From assembly GCF_021390435.2 (NCBI RefSeq), contig NZ_JAJVCN010000001.1, forward strand, positions 434,001 to 498,000: DNA of 64,000 nucleotides. Direction: 5' to 3'. Under the pieces are notes generated by a model. It searched no databases. It was not told where the DNA came from and saw only the letters and a list, made by a program, of their open reading frames with translations. The DNA comes from Kibdelosporangium philippinense. GTDB lineage: Bacteria; Actinomycetota; Actinomycetes; Mycobacteriales; Pseudonocardiaceae. Position 1 is the stretch's first letter. Every line of letters starts with the position of its first letter. Shown one piece after another: positions 1-8,454 of the stretch. A program made the position numbers and the translations under genes.

Positions 1-21
1 GGCCCTCTGGGGGGAGCCGAC

Positions 22-1014
22 ATGTCGTCCATCGCGGTTCAGTTGTCCCGCAGCGCTGTTCCGTCCTGCGTCAGCCGATGGAGGTCAAATCCAAGTCCCG
101 CGTATACGGCTATCGGCCCTCGACTGCGCGAAGTCAACGGCGCCCGGGAATCCCTGGCAGGGCTCGGTTACGCCGAGGCGGTCTGTCATGCCAATGCGAT
201 CATCAGCGACTACGCGTGCCGCGAAACGAATGAGGAAACCGGGTTGCTATCAGGCAACGTGCATTTGCGCCTGGACGATCCCTGGGAAGGCGGGGGAGTG
301 TGGCGCGCGGAACATCCCACTAGTGATTATCTGGCCGTTGATGTCACCGAGCCGCTTGGGTTGGGCTGGCTGGCGACCCTGCCTGAGCCCGACCTCATCG
401 TCGATCGTCACCACGAGAACGACCCGGTTGACCTCTCGGTGACTGACAGCCAGATCTCTTGGACGCAGCCGCTACGGCTATCCCACATGCTCGACCGCCA
501 CACGCCGCTACCTGACAGAGTTGTCTCCCATATCCGTGCGGCTGGGCTCGACAGCGCGCGGATGCGCCTTCTGCTGACCCACGACGGGCGCGAACTTGAT
601 CCGTCTGAGACTGTCCAATGTGTTCAGACGCGGTTGGCGGGAAAGCCTCGGCTAGAGGGAATTGACTGGCCGATCGAGTTCTTCCCCGGAATCCTCCTGA
701 CATACACGTGGTCCTACGGCGCTGGTGTGCTGCGGGCGACGACGACATTGCTCGACTATCCAGTAACCGTTGACGGGAAACAGATCGAGCATCGGTATGC
801 TCCAGGAATCCTGACCAGGGAGGCAGCCCCTGGATTGGACAGACGTGGGAAGGCTGCGACGTTGGCACAACGGTGCGCTTGCCGAAAATGTCGTCCGTGC
901 AGGTCAAGCGGCGTGGTGGTACTCGTTGAGGATGCCGCCCAAACATGGGTGTCGGCGGATGTCGAGTTGACTGGTCTGAGCCTGCGTGGTGATCGGCATC
1001 GGCAGTGGTTGTAG
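22..1014 (+). pseudogene. Hypothetical protein, 3' end overrun by an insertion sequence
   Basis: Open frame of 330 codons that I do not recognise. Residues about 105-285 read like a folded protein (ordered mix of hydrophobic and charged residues, with the segment VDGKQIEHRYAPGILTRE), whereas the first 100 residues are less convincing, so the true start may lie downstream. The last 40 or so codons (from about position 898) overlap the 3' end of a transposase gene on the other strand and look like IS sequence, so the native C-terminus is probably lost. No signal peptide or membrane segment is evident. It resembles hypothetical proteins I associate with actinobacterial mobile elements, but that is an impression and no function is claimed. 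Confidence 0.4.
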
Positions 1015-2001
1015 TGGTCGGGCGTTGGCGATGCCTTGGTGTGGCCTGTGGTTGTTGTAGAACTGCTCATACTGACGGAGGGCGTGGAGCAGGTGTCGCT
1101 GGTTCCAGATCAAGGTGCGGTCGAGTAGCTCGTGGCGGCAGGTCTGGATCCAGCGTTCCACGATAGAGTTCATCCTCGGCATCTGAACACCGCTGAGGAC
1201 GACCTGGATACCGGCGTCGGCGAGGATGACATCGAATAGGTGGGGGAATTTGCCGTCTCTGTCGCGGATCAGGAATCGTGCGCTGCAGCCGGCGTGCTCC
1301 AGATCCATGACAAGGTTCCGGGCGGCTTGGGTTACCCACTCCGCGGTTGGATGTGGTGTGGTGCCGAGGATGCGGATCCGGCGCTGCGCGTGTTCGATGA
1401 CCGCCAGTACGTACATGCGGGCGCCGGTGAGGGTGACGGTTTCGAAGAAGTCACAGGCCAGCAGGGCGTCGGATTGGGAGCGGAGGAATTGGGCCCAGGT
1501 GCTGGATGCGCGTTGGGGTGCGGGGTCGATGCGTGCGTCAGTGAGGATCTGCCATACTGTGGATGCGGCGATCTTGATGCCGAGGACGAGGAGTTCGCCG
1601 TGGATGCGGCGGTAGCCCCAGCTCGGGTTCTCCTTGGCCAGACGCAGAACCAGCACTCGGATGGACAGGATAGTGCGCGGTCGGCCTGGGCGTTTAGGTC
1701 GGGATGCCCTGGCGTGGCGTCGGCGGAGTAGATCGCGATGCCAGCGCAGGATCGTATCCGGGCGTACCAGCAGGCGGAGCTGGTGCAAGGTCTGGCGTGG
1801 TAGTCGATGTAGGAGCGCCGCGAGTAATGCTCTGTCGGCCGGGCTGAATCGCACCTGCGTGTCGCCGAGTTGTCGTTGCAGCACGGCGATCTGGTGCCGC
1901 AACACCAAGATCTCAACGTCTCTGTCCCGGTTGCTCATCGGAAGCAGACGAAGCAGGGCGAAGGTATTGGTCAGACCGAGATAGGTCAGTCGCAGCAGCA
2001 C
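904..2001 (-). CDS. Integrase-core (rve, DDE) transposase
   Basis: A 365-residue transposase of the actinobacterial integrase-core type related to IS3/IS481. The start MLLRLTYLGLTNTFALLRLLP is typical of the family, followed by a helix-turn-helix region (EILVLRHQIAVLQRQL to about residue 100) and an rve catalytic core. The DDE triad is visible as ACDFFETV, RDRDGKF and NSIVERW, so the enzyme looks intact. The tail YNNHRPHQG is also characteristic. Imperfect similar sequences at about 898 (TGCAGGTCAAGCGGCG) and, inverted, near 2066 (TGCAAGGTCGACGCCG) may be the terminal repeats, but I could not define the ends or a target duplication with certainty. The element sits between a truncated hypothetical gene and an IS701 remnant, so this corner is a pile-up of mobile DNA. 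Confidence 0.85.
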   Translation of the reverse strand: MLLRLTYLGLTNTFALLRLLPMSNRDRDVEILVLRHQIAVLQRQLGDTQVRFSPADRALLAALLHRLPRQTLHQLRLLVRPDTILRWHRDLLRRRHARASRPKRPGRPRTILSIRVLVLRLAKENPSWGYRRIHGELLVLGIKIAASTVWQILTDARIDPAPQRASSTWAQFLRSQSDALLACDFFETVTLTGARMYVLAVIEHAQRRIRILGTTPHPTAEWVTQAARNLVMDLEHAGCSARFLIRDRDGKFPHLFDVILADAGIQVVLSGVQMPRMNSIVERWIQTCRHELLDRTLIWNQRHLLHALRQYEQFYNNHRPHQGIANARPLQPLPMPITTQAQTSQLDIRRHPCLGGILNEYHHAA

Positions 2002-2660
2002 GGCCGATCATCCTGCCGTGAGACGCCAGCCGTGAGTGGACGGCGTCGACCTTGCAGGCCTCTATTGAGTGGCAGCACGGTCGAGCACCTTGCTGTGGTG
2101 ATCGCCAGCCCTGAAACTGGAGGGAGCCCCACGCCGTAGGAAAGGGCGTTGACCGGCACGGATGAGGTTTTCGACAAGCGCAAGGTCAGAAACACGCCGA
2201 CCTGACAGTTGTCGATCTTGCCCGAGGTGCCGGTGTACTGGCGTTGCACACCCGCGGATTTGGTGCCCTTCTTGATGAATCCGGTCTCGTCGCCGACGAA
2301 CACCCCACTCGGGTCATCCAGATGCGCCAGCACGTAGCCACGCACATCGTCGCGCACCGCCTCGGCGTCCCAGCGGTAGAAGTTCAGCAGGCGCTGCATG
2401 CCGTCCGGGCTGCTCTCCCCGGCGAGCTCCGCCAACGACCAGGAGTTCTTGCGCTCCACACCAGACAGCAGCCCTAGTAGGTACTTCTGAGCACGGGCAC
2501 GCGAATCGGCCTGCGCGAACCGGCCAGCCACCAGCGCGAACATGTCGTCAAACCCGGCCCGCCAGCGGGCGAAACCCTCGTCTACTACAGTCTCCGACGC
2601 GGCCACCGCGTCTTCCTCGAGTCCAATCACACCTCGAAGTTGATCACGCGGTGGCCGCAC
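1986..2660 (-). pseudogene. IS701-family transposase remnant
   Basis: The first ~157 residues match the N-terminal part of IS701-type (DDE_5) transposases: RKNSWSLAELAG, SPDGMQRLLNFYRWDAEAVRDD and the first catalytic aspartate in FVGDETGFIKKGTKSAGVQRQY. After NCQVGVFL (about position 2189) the reading leaves the family and runs through unrelated residues to a stop, so the catalytic middle and C-terminus are missing; family members are about 400 residues. The leftover non-coding sequence at 2040-2190 may be the far end of the same element, which would mean an internal deletion. Its 3' end abuts the rve transposase gene. It cannot encode an active enzyme. Confidence 0.8.
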
Positions 2661-2817
2661 CCATGATCACGACCCCGCACCAAGATCACACTGTGCTGCT
2701 GTCGTATTAGTCGCACTGCGGAGCTGAAACCGGCTTACGCCATCTCCGATGGTGCGATGGTATGAATGCGGCCTCTCGCACTTCGGGTACTGAGCGGCTG
2801 ACGTGCTGTCACTTGAA

Positions 2818-3606
2818 TTACTTGTTGAGTGACCAGTCTGCGTCGCCGTCTTTGACGCTGGCGTCGTTGTAGCTGCCGGTGGTCGCGTCCGGCCAGTGGC
2901 CGCCGGGGAAGGTGCTGTTGTCGATCGCCTCACCGTGCAGGCTGATCATCTGCTGTGCCTGGGTGCCCAGCGCCGCGGTCAATGCGCCGATCGCGCCCCA
3001 GATCAGTCCACTGTTGACTGCGGCTTCTTCGACGACGATCGCCGCGCCCGTCCATGAGAACACCGCCGAGCCGAACGCCGCTATCGCGACGACCATTGCG
3101 GCGATGAACTTGAGTAGGATTATCCCGATCGCTACGTAGAAGGTCAGCCCGACGCCCGCGCAGATTTGCAGTGCGGTCGACGTCTTGTCCGATACTGTGG
3201 CGATCTTGTTCGCGGCGTCGCCTTGCGGCTTGATGACTCCCTTGTAGGCAGTGGCCGCCGAGCCGGTCCAACTGTTGGCCGCCGGCATCGCTTCCGGTTT
3301 CAACTGACCGGTCACGCCGTTGGTGATGCCTCGAATGTCTTGCCAGTCAAACGCGTACTTGAAGAAGTAGACCGGTGCGGCGATGCCCCGCATCACTTCT
3401 TGGATCTTGTTCCAGATCCAGTTCGCTAGCTCGCAGATCTTCTCGGCACACCACATGATCGCGTCCTTGATGAAGCCCGGGATGTACCAGTGGTCAACCG
3501 CCGCGTTCGCGGCTTGCGGCACCTCGCCGATCTTCTTGGACAGGTCGCTCATGCCCTGATTGAGCTTGTTGATCGTCTCGTTGAACTGCGCCTCGCTGAA
3601 ACCCAT
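2818..3606 (-). CDS. WXG100/LXG-like type VII secretion-associated membrane-active protein
   Basis: A 262-residue protein beginning MGFSEAQFNETINKLNQGMSDL, a helical amphipathic N-terminus of the kind seen in ESX-associated proteins. A SWTGSAATAY segment at about residues 112-121 is a WxG-like turn between helices. Two strongly hydrophobic segments follow (about 150-175 and 178-225), so it may insert in the membrane or be an effector-like substrate. It lies 10 bp downstream of the EspC-like gene with a GGGGAA ribosome site ahead of its ATG, and ends the minus-strand run 5093-2818, which looks like one operon. The C-terminal ~50 residues are polar, with no recognised toxin motif. Function unknown; the T7SS link is inferred from its helix-WxG-helix look and its neighbours. 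Confidence 0.6.
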   Translation of the reverse strand: MGFSEAQFNETINKLNQGMSDLSKKIGEVPQAANAAVDHWYIPGFIKDAIMWCAEKICELANWIWNKIQEVMRGIAAPVYFFKYAFDWQDIRGITNGVTGQLKPEAMPAANSWTGSAATAYKGVIKPQGDAANKIATVSDKTSTALQICAGVGLTFYVAIGIILLKFIAAMVVAIAAFGSAVFSWTGAAIVVEEAAVNSGLIWGAIGALTAALGTQAQQMISLHGEAIDNSTFPGGHWPDATTGSYNDASVKDGDADWSLNK

Positions 3607-3616
3607 GGTCGTTCCC

Positions 3617-3931
3617 CTAGTAGATGTTCTTCAGCTTGTGCACGTTCGCGGCCTCTTCCTGCTCATAGGTGTCCGCGACCGACCGGAGTGTGTCGGCTAC
3701 TTCGGTCATCTGCGTCTTTCCCTCGTTCGCCCGGGCGATGACCTGATCGATCACCTGGCTGTAGGTGTCGAAGATGACCTGGAAGAGACCGGCCTCGATG
3801 CGATTAAGGCGCAACTCTTCAGCTGCGGTCGCGATGTTGCCTGTCGTATCGGCTTCCTGGTCCCACACGCCGGCTTCTTGCCGGAGCGCTTCGATTGCGA
3901 CCTTGACTTGGTCCGCGGTAGGGGGTGCCAT
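3617..3931 (-). CDS. EspC-like type VII secretion target protein
   Basis: A 104-residue all-helical protein, the size of the EspC/WXG100-like ESX substrates. The helix starting APPTADQVKVAIEALRQEAGVWD is followed by a second helix and a C-terminal YEQEE, which fits the YxxxD/E export signal of ESX substrates. The ATG is preceded by GAAAGG at normal spacing. The neighbours are a YbaB-like gene 14 bp upstream and a larger WXG-like protein 10 bp downstream. The expected role is export through an ESX system as part of a heterodimer; the system's ATPase is not encoded in this window, so it must work with a machine elsewhere on the genome. Confidence 0.7.
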   Translation of the reverse strand: MAPPTADQVKVAIEALRQEAGVWDQEADTTGNIATAAEELRLNRIEAGLFQVIFDTYSQVIDQVIARANEGKTQMTEVADTLRSVADTYEQEEAANVHKLKNIY

Positions 3932-3944
3932 AGCTGGATGCCTT

Positions 3945-4673
3945 TCAGTCGGCGAGCCGGCGAGGATCGTGGAGCAATGCCATGGCCTCGGCGAACAGGC
4001 GGTCTACGCCGCTCATTGGCTGCGGCTTCTGCGATTTCCGCGACAGGTCCTCTTTGGCCGCGGTCAGTGCCTGACTGAGTGCGTTCATCAACTGTGCCGC
4101 GGTTTGTCTGGCGGCCCAGTGTTCGTCCACAGTGCACGATGTCAGTCCGGATGAGGACAAGCTGATCGTGATCTTGCCGGTCCGGTCGGTGCCGCTTGCC
4201 CCATCGGACTTCGGTACTGCGGCCAACGCGTCCACGGTGTCGAATGCCTTGAACATGTCTTCGGCGATGTCGCCGATCGGGCGCGGGTTCACCTCTTCGA
4301 CTGGCTTGCGGAACGCCGCTGGTATCCGTCCCTCGGTCGCCGTGGCCGGGCCTTTGACTTGGTCGACGCGGTCCCGCCAGCCATCCTCGGCGAGCGCGCG
4401 GGTCCATGTCTCCATTCGGTCGTTGATCGCGACTTGGAACGCCTCCATCACCGCGCCACCGAATGCGGCGGGGGTGATCTTTCGATCCCAGTCGTTGTCG
4501 ACCCGGAAAGATGCGGGCAGCCCGTCGGGGCCAAGCGTGATTCGCACGGCACCTGACTTGTCCGCACCTGCGGACTGCCGGGGCGCATGGCTCTGGGCGG
4601 CGGTCATCAGGCTGTGCAGGGTTGCCGTGTATTTCTGCATCTGAGCGAACTGCACCGCCAACTCATCGGTCAC
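3945..4673 (-). CDS. YbaB/EbfC-like protein with two repeats, ESX-associated
   Basis: A 242-residue protein with two similar halves. The first contains GAVRITLGPDGLPASFRVD (about 42-60) and the second GKITISLSSSGLTSCTVDEHW (about 166-186); each is followed by a helix, as in YbaB/EbfC folds (beta hairpin plus dimerising helices). YbaB-like genes recur beside ESX substrate genes in actinobacteria, although their role there is not settled (DNA binding or chaperone-like). The start is GTG with AGAGG upstream, 4 bp after the stop of the membrane-protein gene. Single-domain YbaB is about 100 residues, so this is a tandem version. Function inferred only. Confidence 0.6.
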   Translation of the reverse strand: MTDELAVQFAQMQKYTATLHSLMTAAQSHAPRQSAGADKSGAVRITLGPDGLPASFRVDNDWDRKITPAAFGGAVMEAFQVAINDRMETWTRALAEDGWRDRVDQVKGPATATEGRIPAAFRKPVEEVNPRPIGDIAEDMFKAFDTVDALAAVPKSDGASGTDRTGKITISLSSSGLTSCTVDEHWAARQTAAQLMNALSQALTAAKEDLSRKSQKPQPMSGVDRLFAEAMALLHDPRRLAD

Positions 4674-4676
4674 GAT

Positions 4677-5093
4677 CTACCTCTTCCTGCGTCCATCAGC
4701 GCTGGCACGGGTGATTCCCAGAGCAATGGGAATGATCAACGCCCAGCCGGAAACCAGCAGAATTCCTATCCCGGGGTCCTGAAACAACGCCGCCAGCGCC
4801 ACGACCCCAAGCCCTGCGAACCCCATGACCGTGGCCGCGACAGCCACCTGTAGTGCCGCCCGGCTCAGCCGCCTCGCGACGGCTAGCGCCAGCATCGCTC
4901 CCGCGAGCAGCACCATCGCGGCGGTGACAACGGCGAAGGAACCACTGCGGCCCAACGCTTCCCGGCCCAGTGGCTGGGCGCTACCGCCAGACCAGATCAC
5001 CAGCGTGGTGCCCAGCAGGACTTCCGACATCAGTCCCAAGGTCAACGCGGTAGTGCGTTGGCCACGAGACTTCCGATCTGGTGCGGTCAACAT
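4677..5093 (-). CDS. Small four-helix membrane protein
   Basis: A 138-residue protein with four predicted membrane segments, roughly residues 15-35, 50-70, 78-98 and 108-128, and a basic tail (ASADGRRKR). No signal peptide separate from the first helix and no catalytic motif are seen. It is the first gene of the tight minus-strand run with the YbaB-like, EspC-like and WXG-like genes, which suggests a membrane component that accompanies the substrates. It is not a recognisable Ecc protein. Family unknown. Confidence 0.55.
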   Translation of the reverse strand: MLTAPDRKSRGQRTTALTLGLMSEVLLGTTLVIWSGGSAQPLGREALGRSGSFAVVTAAMVLLAGAMLALAVARRLSRAALQVAVAATVMGFAGLGVVALAALFQDPGIGILLVSGWALIIPIALGITRASADGRRKR

Positions 5094-5285
5094 CGACTCC
5101 GCTCATTACTCGCCACGACAATCACCTGTTCGACGCACCGAGCGTGATTGCCGTTCCCGCAGGTTCGGCAAGTCGCGTACGCGCTGTGCTGCGCTTGTAA
5201 GGCAACGTGATCCCGAATTTGGAGAACGACTGGCCGGGTGATCAGGGACAGGGGTCTCTCCGGCATTTCTACCTTGGTTTTCTTG

Positions 5286-5486
5286 CTATATGGGAGGATT
5301 TCGCTGCTGTGAGCACGGCGCACGCGGACTATCGAACGCGCGCTGGGCGCCGTTCAACGCGTGGGTTCTGCCCAACTTGCGCACATCGTGATGCGCCTCG
5401 TCGGCCCCGGCTATGACCTCGTCAGCCACCGACCGCAAGTCCTCCGGTCTGACGCGCACGTGGTCTGCTGGTCCTGACATGTCCAC
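5286..5486 (-). pseudogene. Truncated WXG100/EspC-like ESX substrate
   Basis: The first ~40 residues (DHVRVRPEDLRSVADEVIAGADEAHHDVRKL) look like the first helix of an ESX-associated protein, where the pattern V-x-P-E-x-L-R is common. After that the frame degenerates into a proline/arginine-rich tail and stops at 66 codons, too short for the ~100-residue family and lacking a second helix or a YxxxD/E signal. The intergenic stretch 5094-5285 shows no remaining second helix that I could read confidently. Probably the 5' remnant of a gene that once headed the 5093-2818 operon. Confidence 0.4.
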
Positions 5487-5604
5487 CCCTCTTGCCTGTT
5501 ACTCCCCGTGAGGCACCGCTCACGATAGGGCTGCACGCATTGCGCCGGGGTGAAACGGCGATGGCTCACTCGTTCGGGCTAGACAAACTCGACGAGCATC
5601 GCGT

Positions 5605-6447
5605 TCATGGCTGGTCGCCAGACTTGAGGGTTCGAAGGAGTAGAGCGCGGGCCTGGTCACCCTCGACCGCGGCCGTCCACAGCCGGTCAGTGAGCTTGTT
5701 GTAGAGGGCGATCTCGTCCGGGTCCGTAATGCGGTGCTCGCCGCTCACGCTCTCGAAATGCACTTCGTCGTCCATGATCCAGAAGCCATGGGGAAGCAGG
5801 TGCGGGATCGGCCGCCGCATCGGCAGGATGCCGATGCGGACATGAGCCAAACCAATGCTGGAGACCAGCCGGTCGACCTGGCCAGCCAACTCTTCGAATG
5901 TGCAGACCGGGTGGCTCAGCGCCGCCTCGGCGAGCAGGATCTCGATGTGCTTGGACCGGTCATAAAGCACCTGCTGACGTGCCATCCGCGCCGCCACTGC
6001 GTCCTCAATGTCGTCGTCTGGCACGCCAAGAAGATCCGCCTGCGTTCGAAAGATCGCCCGCGCGTAATCGGGCGTCTGGAGAAGACCTGGCACAGCCATG
6101 ATGTCTACGGCCCGGATCGTTGTCGCCGACTGAGCGTCGCGGACACCCTGTTGTTGCCGTTCGAGATGGCCTTCGCGGATTTGTCGTCGCCACGTCAGTT
6201 GCGCCACCTGAAGGTCGCGCAACTCCGTACGCATCTGCTCAAGCAGCGATTCCGGTGTGTTGGTCGCGCCAAGCCATGCCACGACGTCAGAGTCGCTCGC
6301 CGTCTGACGGCCACGCTCGATCTTGCTGACCTTCGACTGCTGCCAGCCCAGGACATTGGCCAGGTCTGTTCCGTTGAGGCCAGCGCTTTCCCGGATCTCG
6401 CGCAGCTTGTTTCCGAACGCCAGACGCCGATGCTCGAAGGTGGTCAC
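5605..6447 (-). CDS. XRE-family regulator with DUF5753 (Scr1/WhiJ-type)
   Basis: A 280-residue DNA-binding regulator. Residues about 9-65 form a helix-turn-helix (GNKLREIRESAGLNGTDLANVL, then GWQQSKVSKIERGRQTAS), followed by the DUF5753 domain (for example AVPGLLQTPDYARAIF and LPHGFWIMDDE) that defines this abundant actinobacterial family. Members usually work with a small partner (DUF397 or similar) and control development or local loci. The start is GTG with GAGGAG upstream, 13 bp after the DUF6879 gene, so it is the third gene of a probable operon with the 68-residue protein and DUF6879. The targets are unknown. Confidence 0.85.
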   Translation of the reverse strand: MTTFEHRRLAFGNKLREIRESAGLNGTDLANVLGWQQSKVSKIERGRQTASDSDVVAWLGATNTPESLLEQMRTELRDLQVAQLTWRRQIREGHLERQQQGVRDAQSATTIRAVDIMAVPGLLQTPDYARAIFRTQADLLGVPDDDIEDAVAARMARQQVLYDRSKHIEILLAEAALSHPVCTFEELAGQVDRLVSSIGLAHVRIGILPMRRPIPHLLPHGFWIMDDEVHFESVSGEHRITDPDEIALYNKLTDRLWTAAVEGDQARALLLRTLKSGDQP

Positions 6448-6460
6448 GGTCTCCTCGTCG

Positions 6461-6961
6461 TCAGGTCAGCGACGCGAAGGGCACGGCTTCACGTGTCGCC
6501 ACATCCTGCCAGTCGGCGTACGGGCGTACGCTCGTCGCGTCGGTAATGAGTTCCGCGCCGCTTACGCCGTGATCATCGAACGTCATCAGCACGACCGTAT
6601 TGTCATCGAACATCCAGAAGTCCTTGTCAGGCGCGCCGAGTTCGGCCGCACGAGCGTGGTGCAGGAACCGGATGTCCTCACCTGCGTCGAGTGCAGGCGG
6701 GGTGATCGACAACTCGAATCGTAGGTAGTCGGTGAGCGGGTCGGTGAGCATGCGCACCCGGCCGATCTTCCGACCCGTCGAAACCCATGCTCGTACCCTC
6801 TTCGGCCACGCGAACCACGCGTGGTCATCCGCCTCGCCAGCAAGGAATCGCCGGAGCGGCTCCTGTTCCTGCGGCTCGTGATATGTCCCTTGGCATTCCC
6901 ACCGCCAGGCTGAAGACCAGTCACTGGCGAACAGGCCCTGAAACTCCTGTCGCGACAACAT
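6461..6961 (-). CDS. DUF6879-family protein
   Basis: A 166-residue cytoplasmic protein of the actinobacterial DUF6879 type: the N-terminal MLSRQEFQGLFASDW, the central RRFLAGEADDHAWFAWPKRVRAWVSTGR, and RMLTDPLTDYLRFEL are features of the family. Its role is unknown, but it is regularly found with XRE/DUF5753 regulators, as here. The start codon overlaps the stop of the upstream 68-residue gene (TGATG), indicating translational coupling. The only tryptophan/aspartate-rich segments are structural-looking; no catalytic motif is evident. Confidence 0.75.
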   Translation of the reverse strand: MLSRQEFQGLFASDWSSAWRWECQGTYHEPQEQEPLRRFLAGEADDHAWFAWPKRVRAWVSTGRKIGRVRMLTDPLTDYLRFELSITPPALDAGEDIRFLHHARAAELGAPDKDFWMFDDNTVVLMTFDDHGVSGAELITDATSVRPYADWQDVATREAVPFASLT

Positions 6962-7167
6962 CAGGAAGCTCCCGGGAAGTGGCGCAGCAACTCGGCTGGA
7001 ATCTCAACCACGGTCTCGTACTCGGGCATGCCGCGACGCCGAAGTTCGGCGAGTGCTTCCGGATCGCTGACCTTCCACCCTTGGACGAGGAACGTGCCGC
7101 GGTCGGTGGCGAACGCGCTTGGGCAGCCGGTGTCACCGGACTCGGTGCCGAGATGGGTCAGTTTCAT
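6961..7167 (-). CDS. Small partner protein of the XRE/DUF6879 operon
   Basis: A 68-residue protein starting MKLTHLGTESGDTGCPSAFA. The ATG at 7167 was chosen over an in-frame GTG 16 codons upstream because AGGAGG lies 8-9 bases before it. The sequence contains TDRGTFLVQGWKVSDPEAL and VVEIPAELLRHFPG, a pattern I associate with small genes that precede DUF6879 in actinobacteria. It is first in the three-gene operon. Analogous small proteins (DUF397 class) act as partners of WhiJ-like regulators; whether this one does is inference. Confidence 0.65.
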   Translation of the reverse strand: MKLTHLGTESGDTGCPSAFATDRGTFLVQGWKVSDPEALAELRRRGMPEYETVVEIPAELLRHFPGAS

Positions 7168-7417
7168 CGTGGTGCTACCTCCTGGATCGGGCGTTGTGTT
7201 AGGCGTCGAGACCATCTCATCTCAGGCTAAGCATGGCACGCGCTTGTAGCGCCCATCCGGGTGACATTCAGACATGGTGCTCCATTTATGCTTGCTCTAT
7301 GCTCAATGTAGGCGCAGGCTATCACTGTGTAGCCCTGTTTCTCCAGGAAGGTGCCGTGACGATGATCTGCCGAGCCCTTCCACGTGACCGTGTACCGATC
7401 CTGCGAAGGGATGTGAC

Positions 7418-7728
7418 ATGTCGTGTCTGAGCGAGCGCGAGGAGCTCGACGGTTGGCTGGTCTGTTGAGCCGCGCCAGTGGTGTGCACGTAGAAGTCCGT
7501 TATGAGCGCGACCTTCGCGCGTATCGAGTGGTCTGGACCGCCGGGCCGGAAGAGCCGGACATGTACACGCAGGCCGCTGCCCACATCGAGAGCTCCCCGT
7601 ACTTGAGCTGTCCGAACTTCGGTGGTCGCGTCGACTTGCCGTCCATCACTGCGATCAGCGGACGGGACGGGCGTCGTGACGTTCCCGGAGATCGAGGCTG
7701 CCCTGCTGGCGTTGGCCGACTCGCGTAA
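7418..7728 (+). pseudogene. Small actinobacterial hypothetical protein with a 5' frameshift
   Basis: The body of the protein lies in the frame starting at 7423 (LLSRASGVHVEVRYERDLRAYRVVWTAGP), which looks genuine. The natural N-terminus, SCLSEREELD, is in the frame beginning at the ATG at 7418 and is cut off by a stop at about 7468. Loss of one base after the GAC codon near 7450 (GAC then GG-TTG) would explain the break. Read as it stands, a GTG at 7423 could still initiate a 101-residue product with an odd N-terminus. The 3' end overlaps the next gene by about 50 bases in another frame. Function unknown. Confidence 0.45.
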
Positions 7729-7954
7729 CCGGGTCGACACCGACGCAGCTACGCCCGAACAAGTCGACCTTGCCGCAGCGATCCTGCAGTTGGCCAAGCA
7801 CGCTCCGGCCACCGGGATGCGGATTCATGCCCGCCAGATGACCAACCAGGATTGGCAGCAGGTAGCCACTCGGTACCTGGCGGTCGCCGAGCAGGCGGCG
7901 CGGCAAACCCGGACAGTCGAGTCGTCACCCGACATCAGAGACCACGGGGTTTGA
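7676..7954 (+). CDS. Small helical hypothetical protein
   Basis: A 92-residue, mostly helical, soluble protein starting at the GTG of VTFPEIEAALLALADSRN. An upstream in-frame start at 7622 exists, but its extra residues belong to the overlapping gene. Contains TPEQVDLAAAILQLAKHAPATGMRIHARQMTNQDWQQVA. I do not recognise the family. It overlaps the preceding gene and ends 4 bp before the next start, so the plus-strand trio 7418-8447 is probably one transcript, divergent from the XRE/DUF6879 operon. Confidence 0.5.
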   Translation: MTFPEIEAALLALADSRNRVDTDAATPEQVDLAAAILQLAKHAPATGMRIHARQMTNQDWQQVATRYLAVAEQAARQTRTVESSPDIRDHGV

Positions 7955-7958
7955 TGTC

Positions 7959-8447
7959 ATGCTCGGCACGGGTGTGTTTCGGTGTTTGGTGCACGTTGTC
8001 GACGACGCGGTCTGTATTCAGTTCGATGGGATTCCGCTGTGGTTTGCTCGGTGTGGCGCCGCATGCGTGCCCCTCGATGGCGAACTCAACCCACACCGAG
8101 ACCGGTGCATCGCCTGTGCGTCCTACCAGAATCCCGTTGGCACTCCTAGAAAGACCGAAAGTACGCAGCTTATGACCGAGGACTTGCCGCCGGACGTCCC
8201 GGTGTTCTGGGGACGCGGCATCATTGAACCCGACCGCGTGCACGTGCGGGAAACTCGTGGCGGGCAACCGGTCGCCGACATCGCGGAGGACGGCGCGATG
8301 ACCGGGTTTGCGATCTGCGGGTGTCTGCTCATCGCTGATGTCGCCGAAGCAGAACTCTCGTCCGGCTCGTTCCGCCGATGCTCACGGTGCCTGTCATTGT
8401 TGTCCGAACGGGAACCTGGCATCGACTATCCACTATGGACCCCGTGA
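7959..8447 (+). CDS. Cysteine-rich small hypothetical protein
   Basis: A 162-residue protein with two cysteine clusters that could bind metal: RCGAACVPLDGELNPHRDRC-IAC (about residues 31-53) and ICGCLL...RRCSRCLSLL (about 119-146). The two clusters look like repeats of a zinc-ribbon-like unit. An internal ATG at 8172 could give a 91-residue product with only the second cluster; I favour the longer form because the first cluster resembles the second. No membrane segment. Unknown family; convergent with the espG-like gene 8 bp away. Confidence 0.45.
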   Translation: MLGTGVFRCLVHVVDDAVCIQFDGIPLWFARCGAACVPLDGELNPHRDRCIACASYQNPVGTPRKTESTQLMTEDLPPDVPVFWGRGIIEPDRVHVRETRGGQPVADIAEDGAMTGFAICGCLLIADVAEAELSSGSFRRCSRCLSLLSEREPGIDYPLWTP

Positions 8448-8454
8448 CCAGTGG

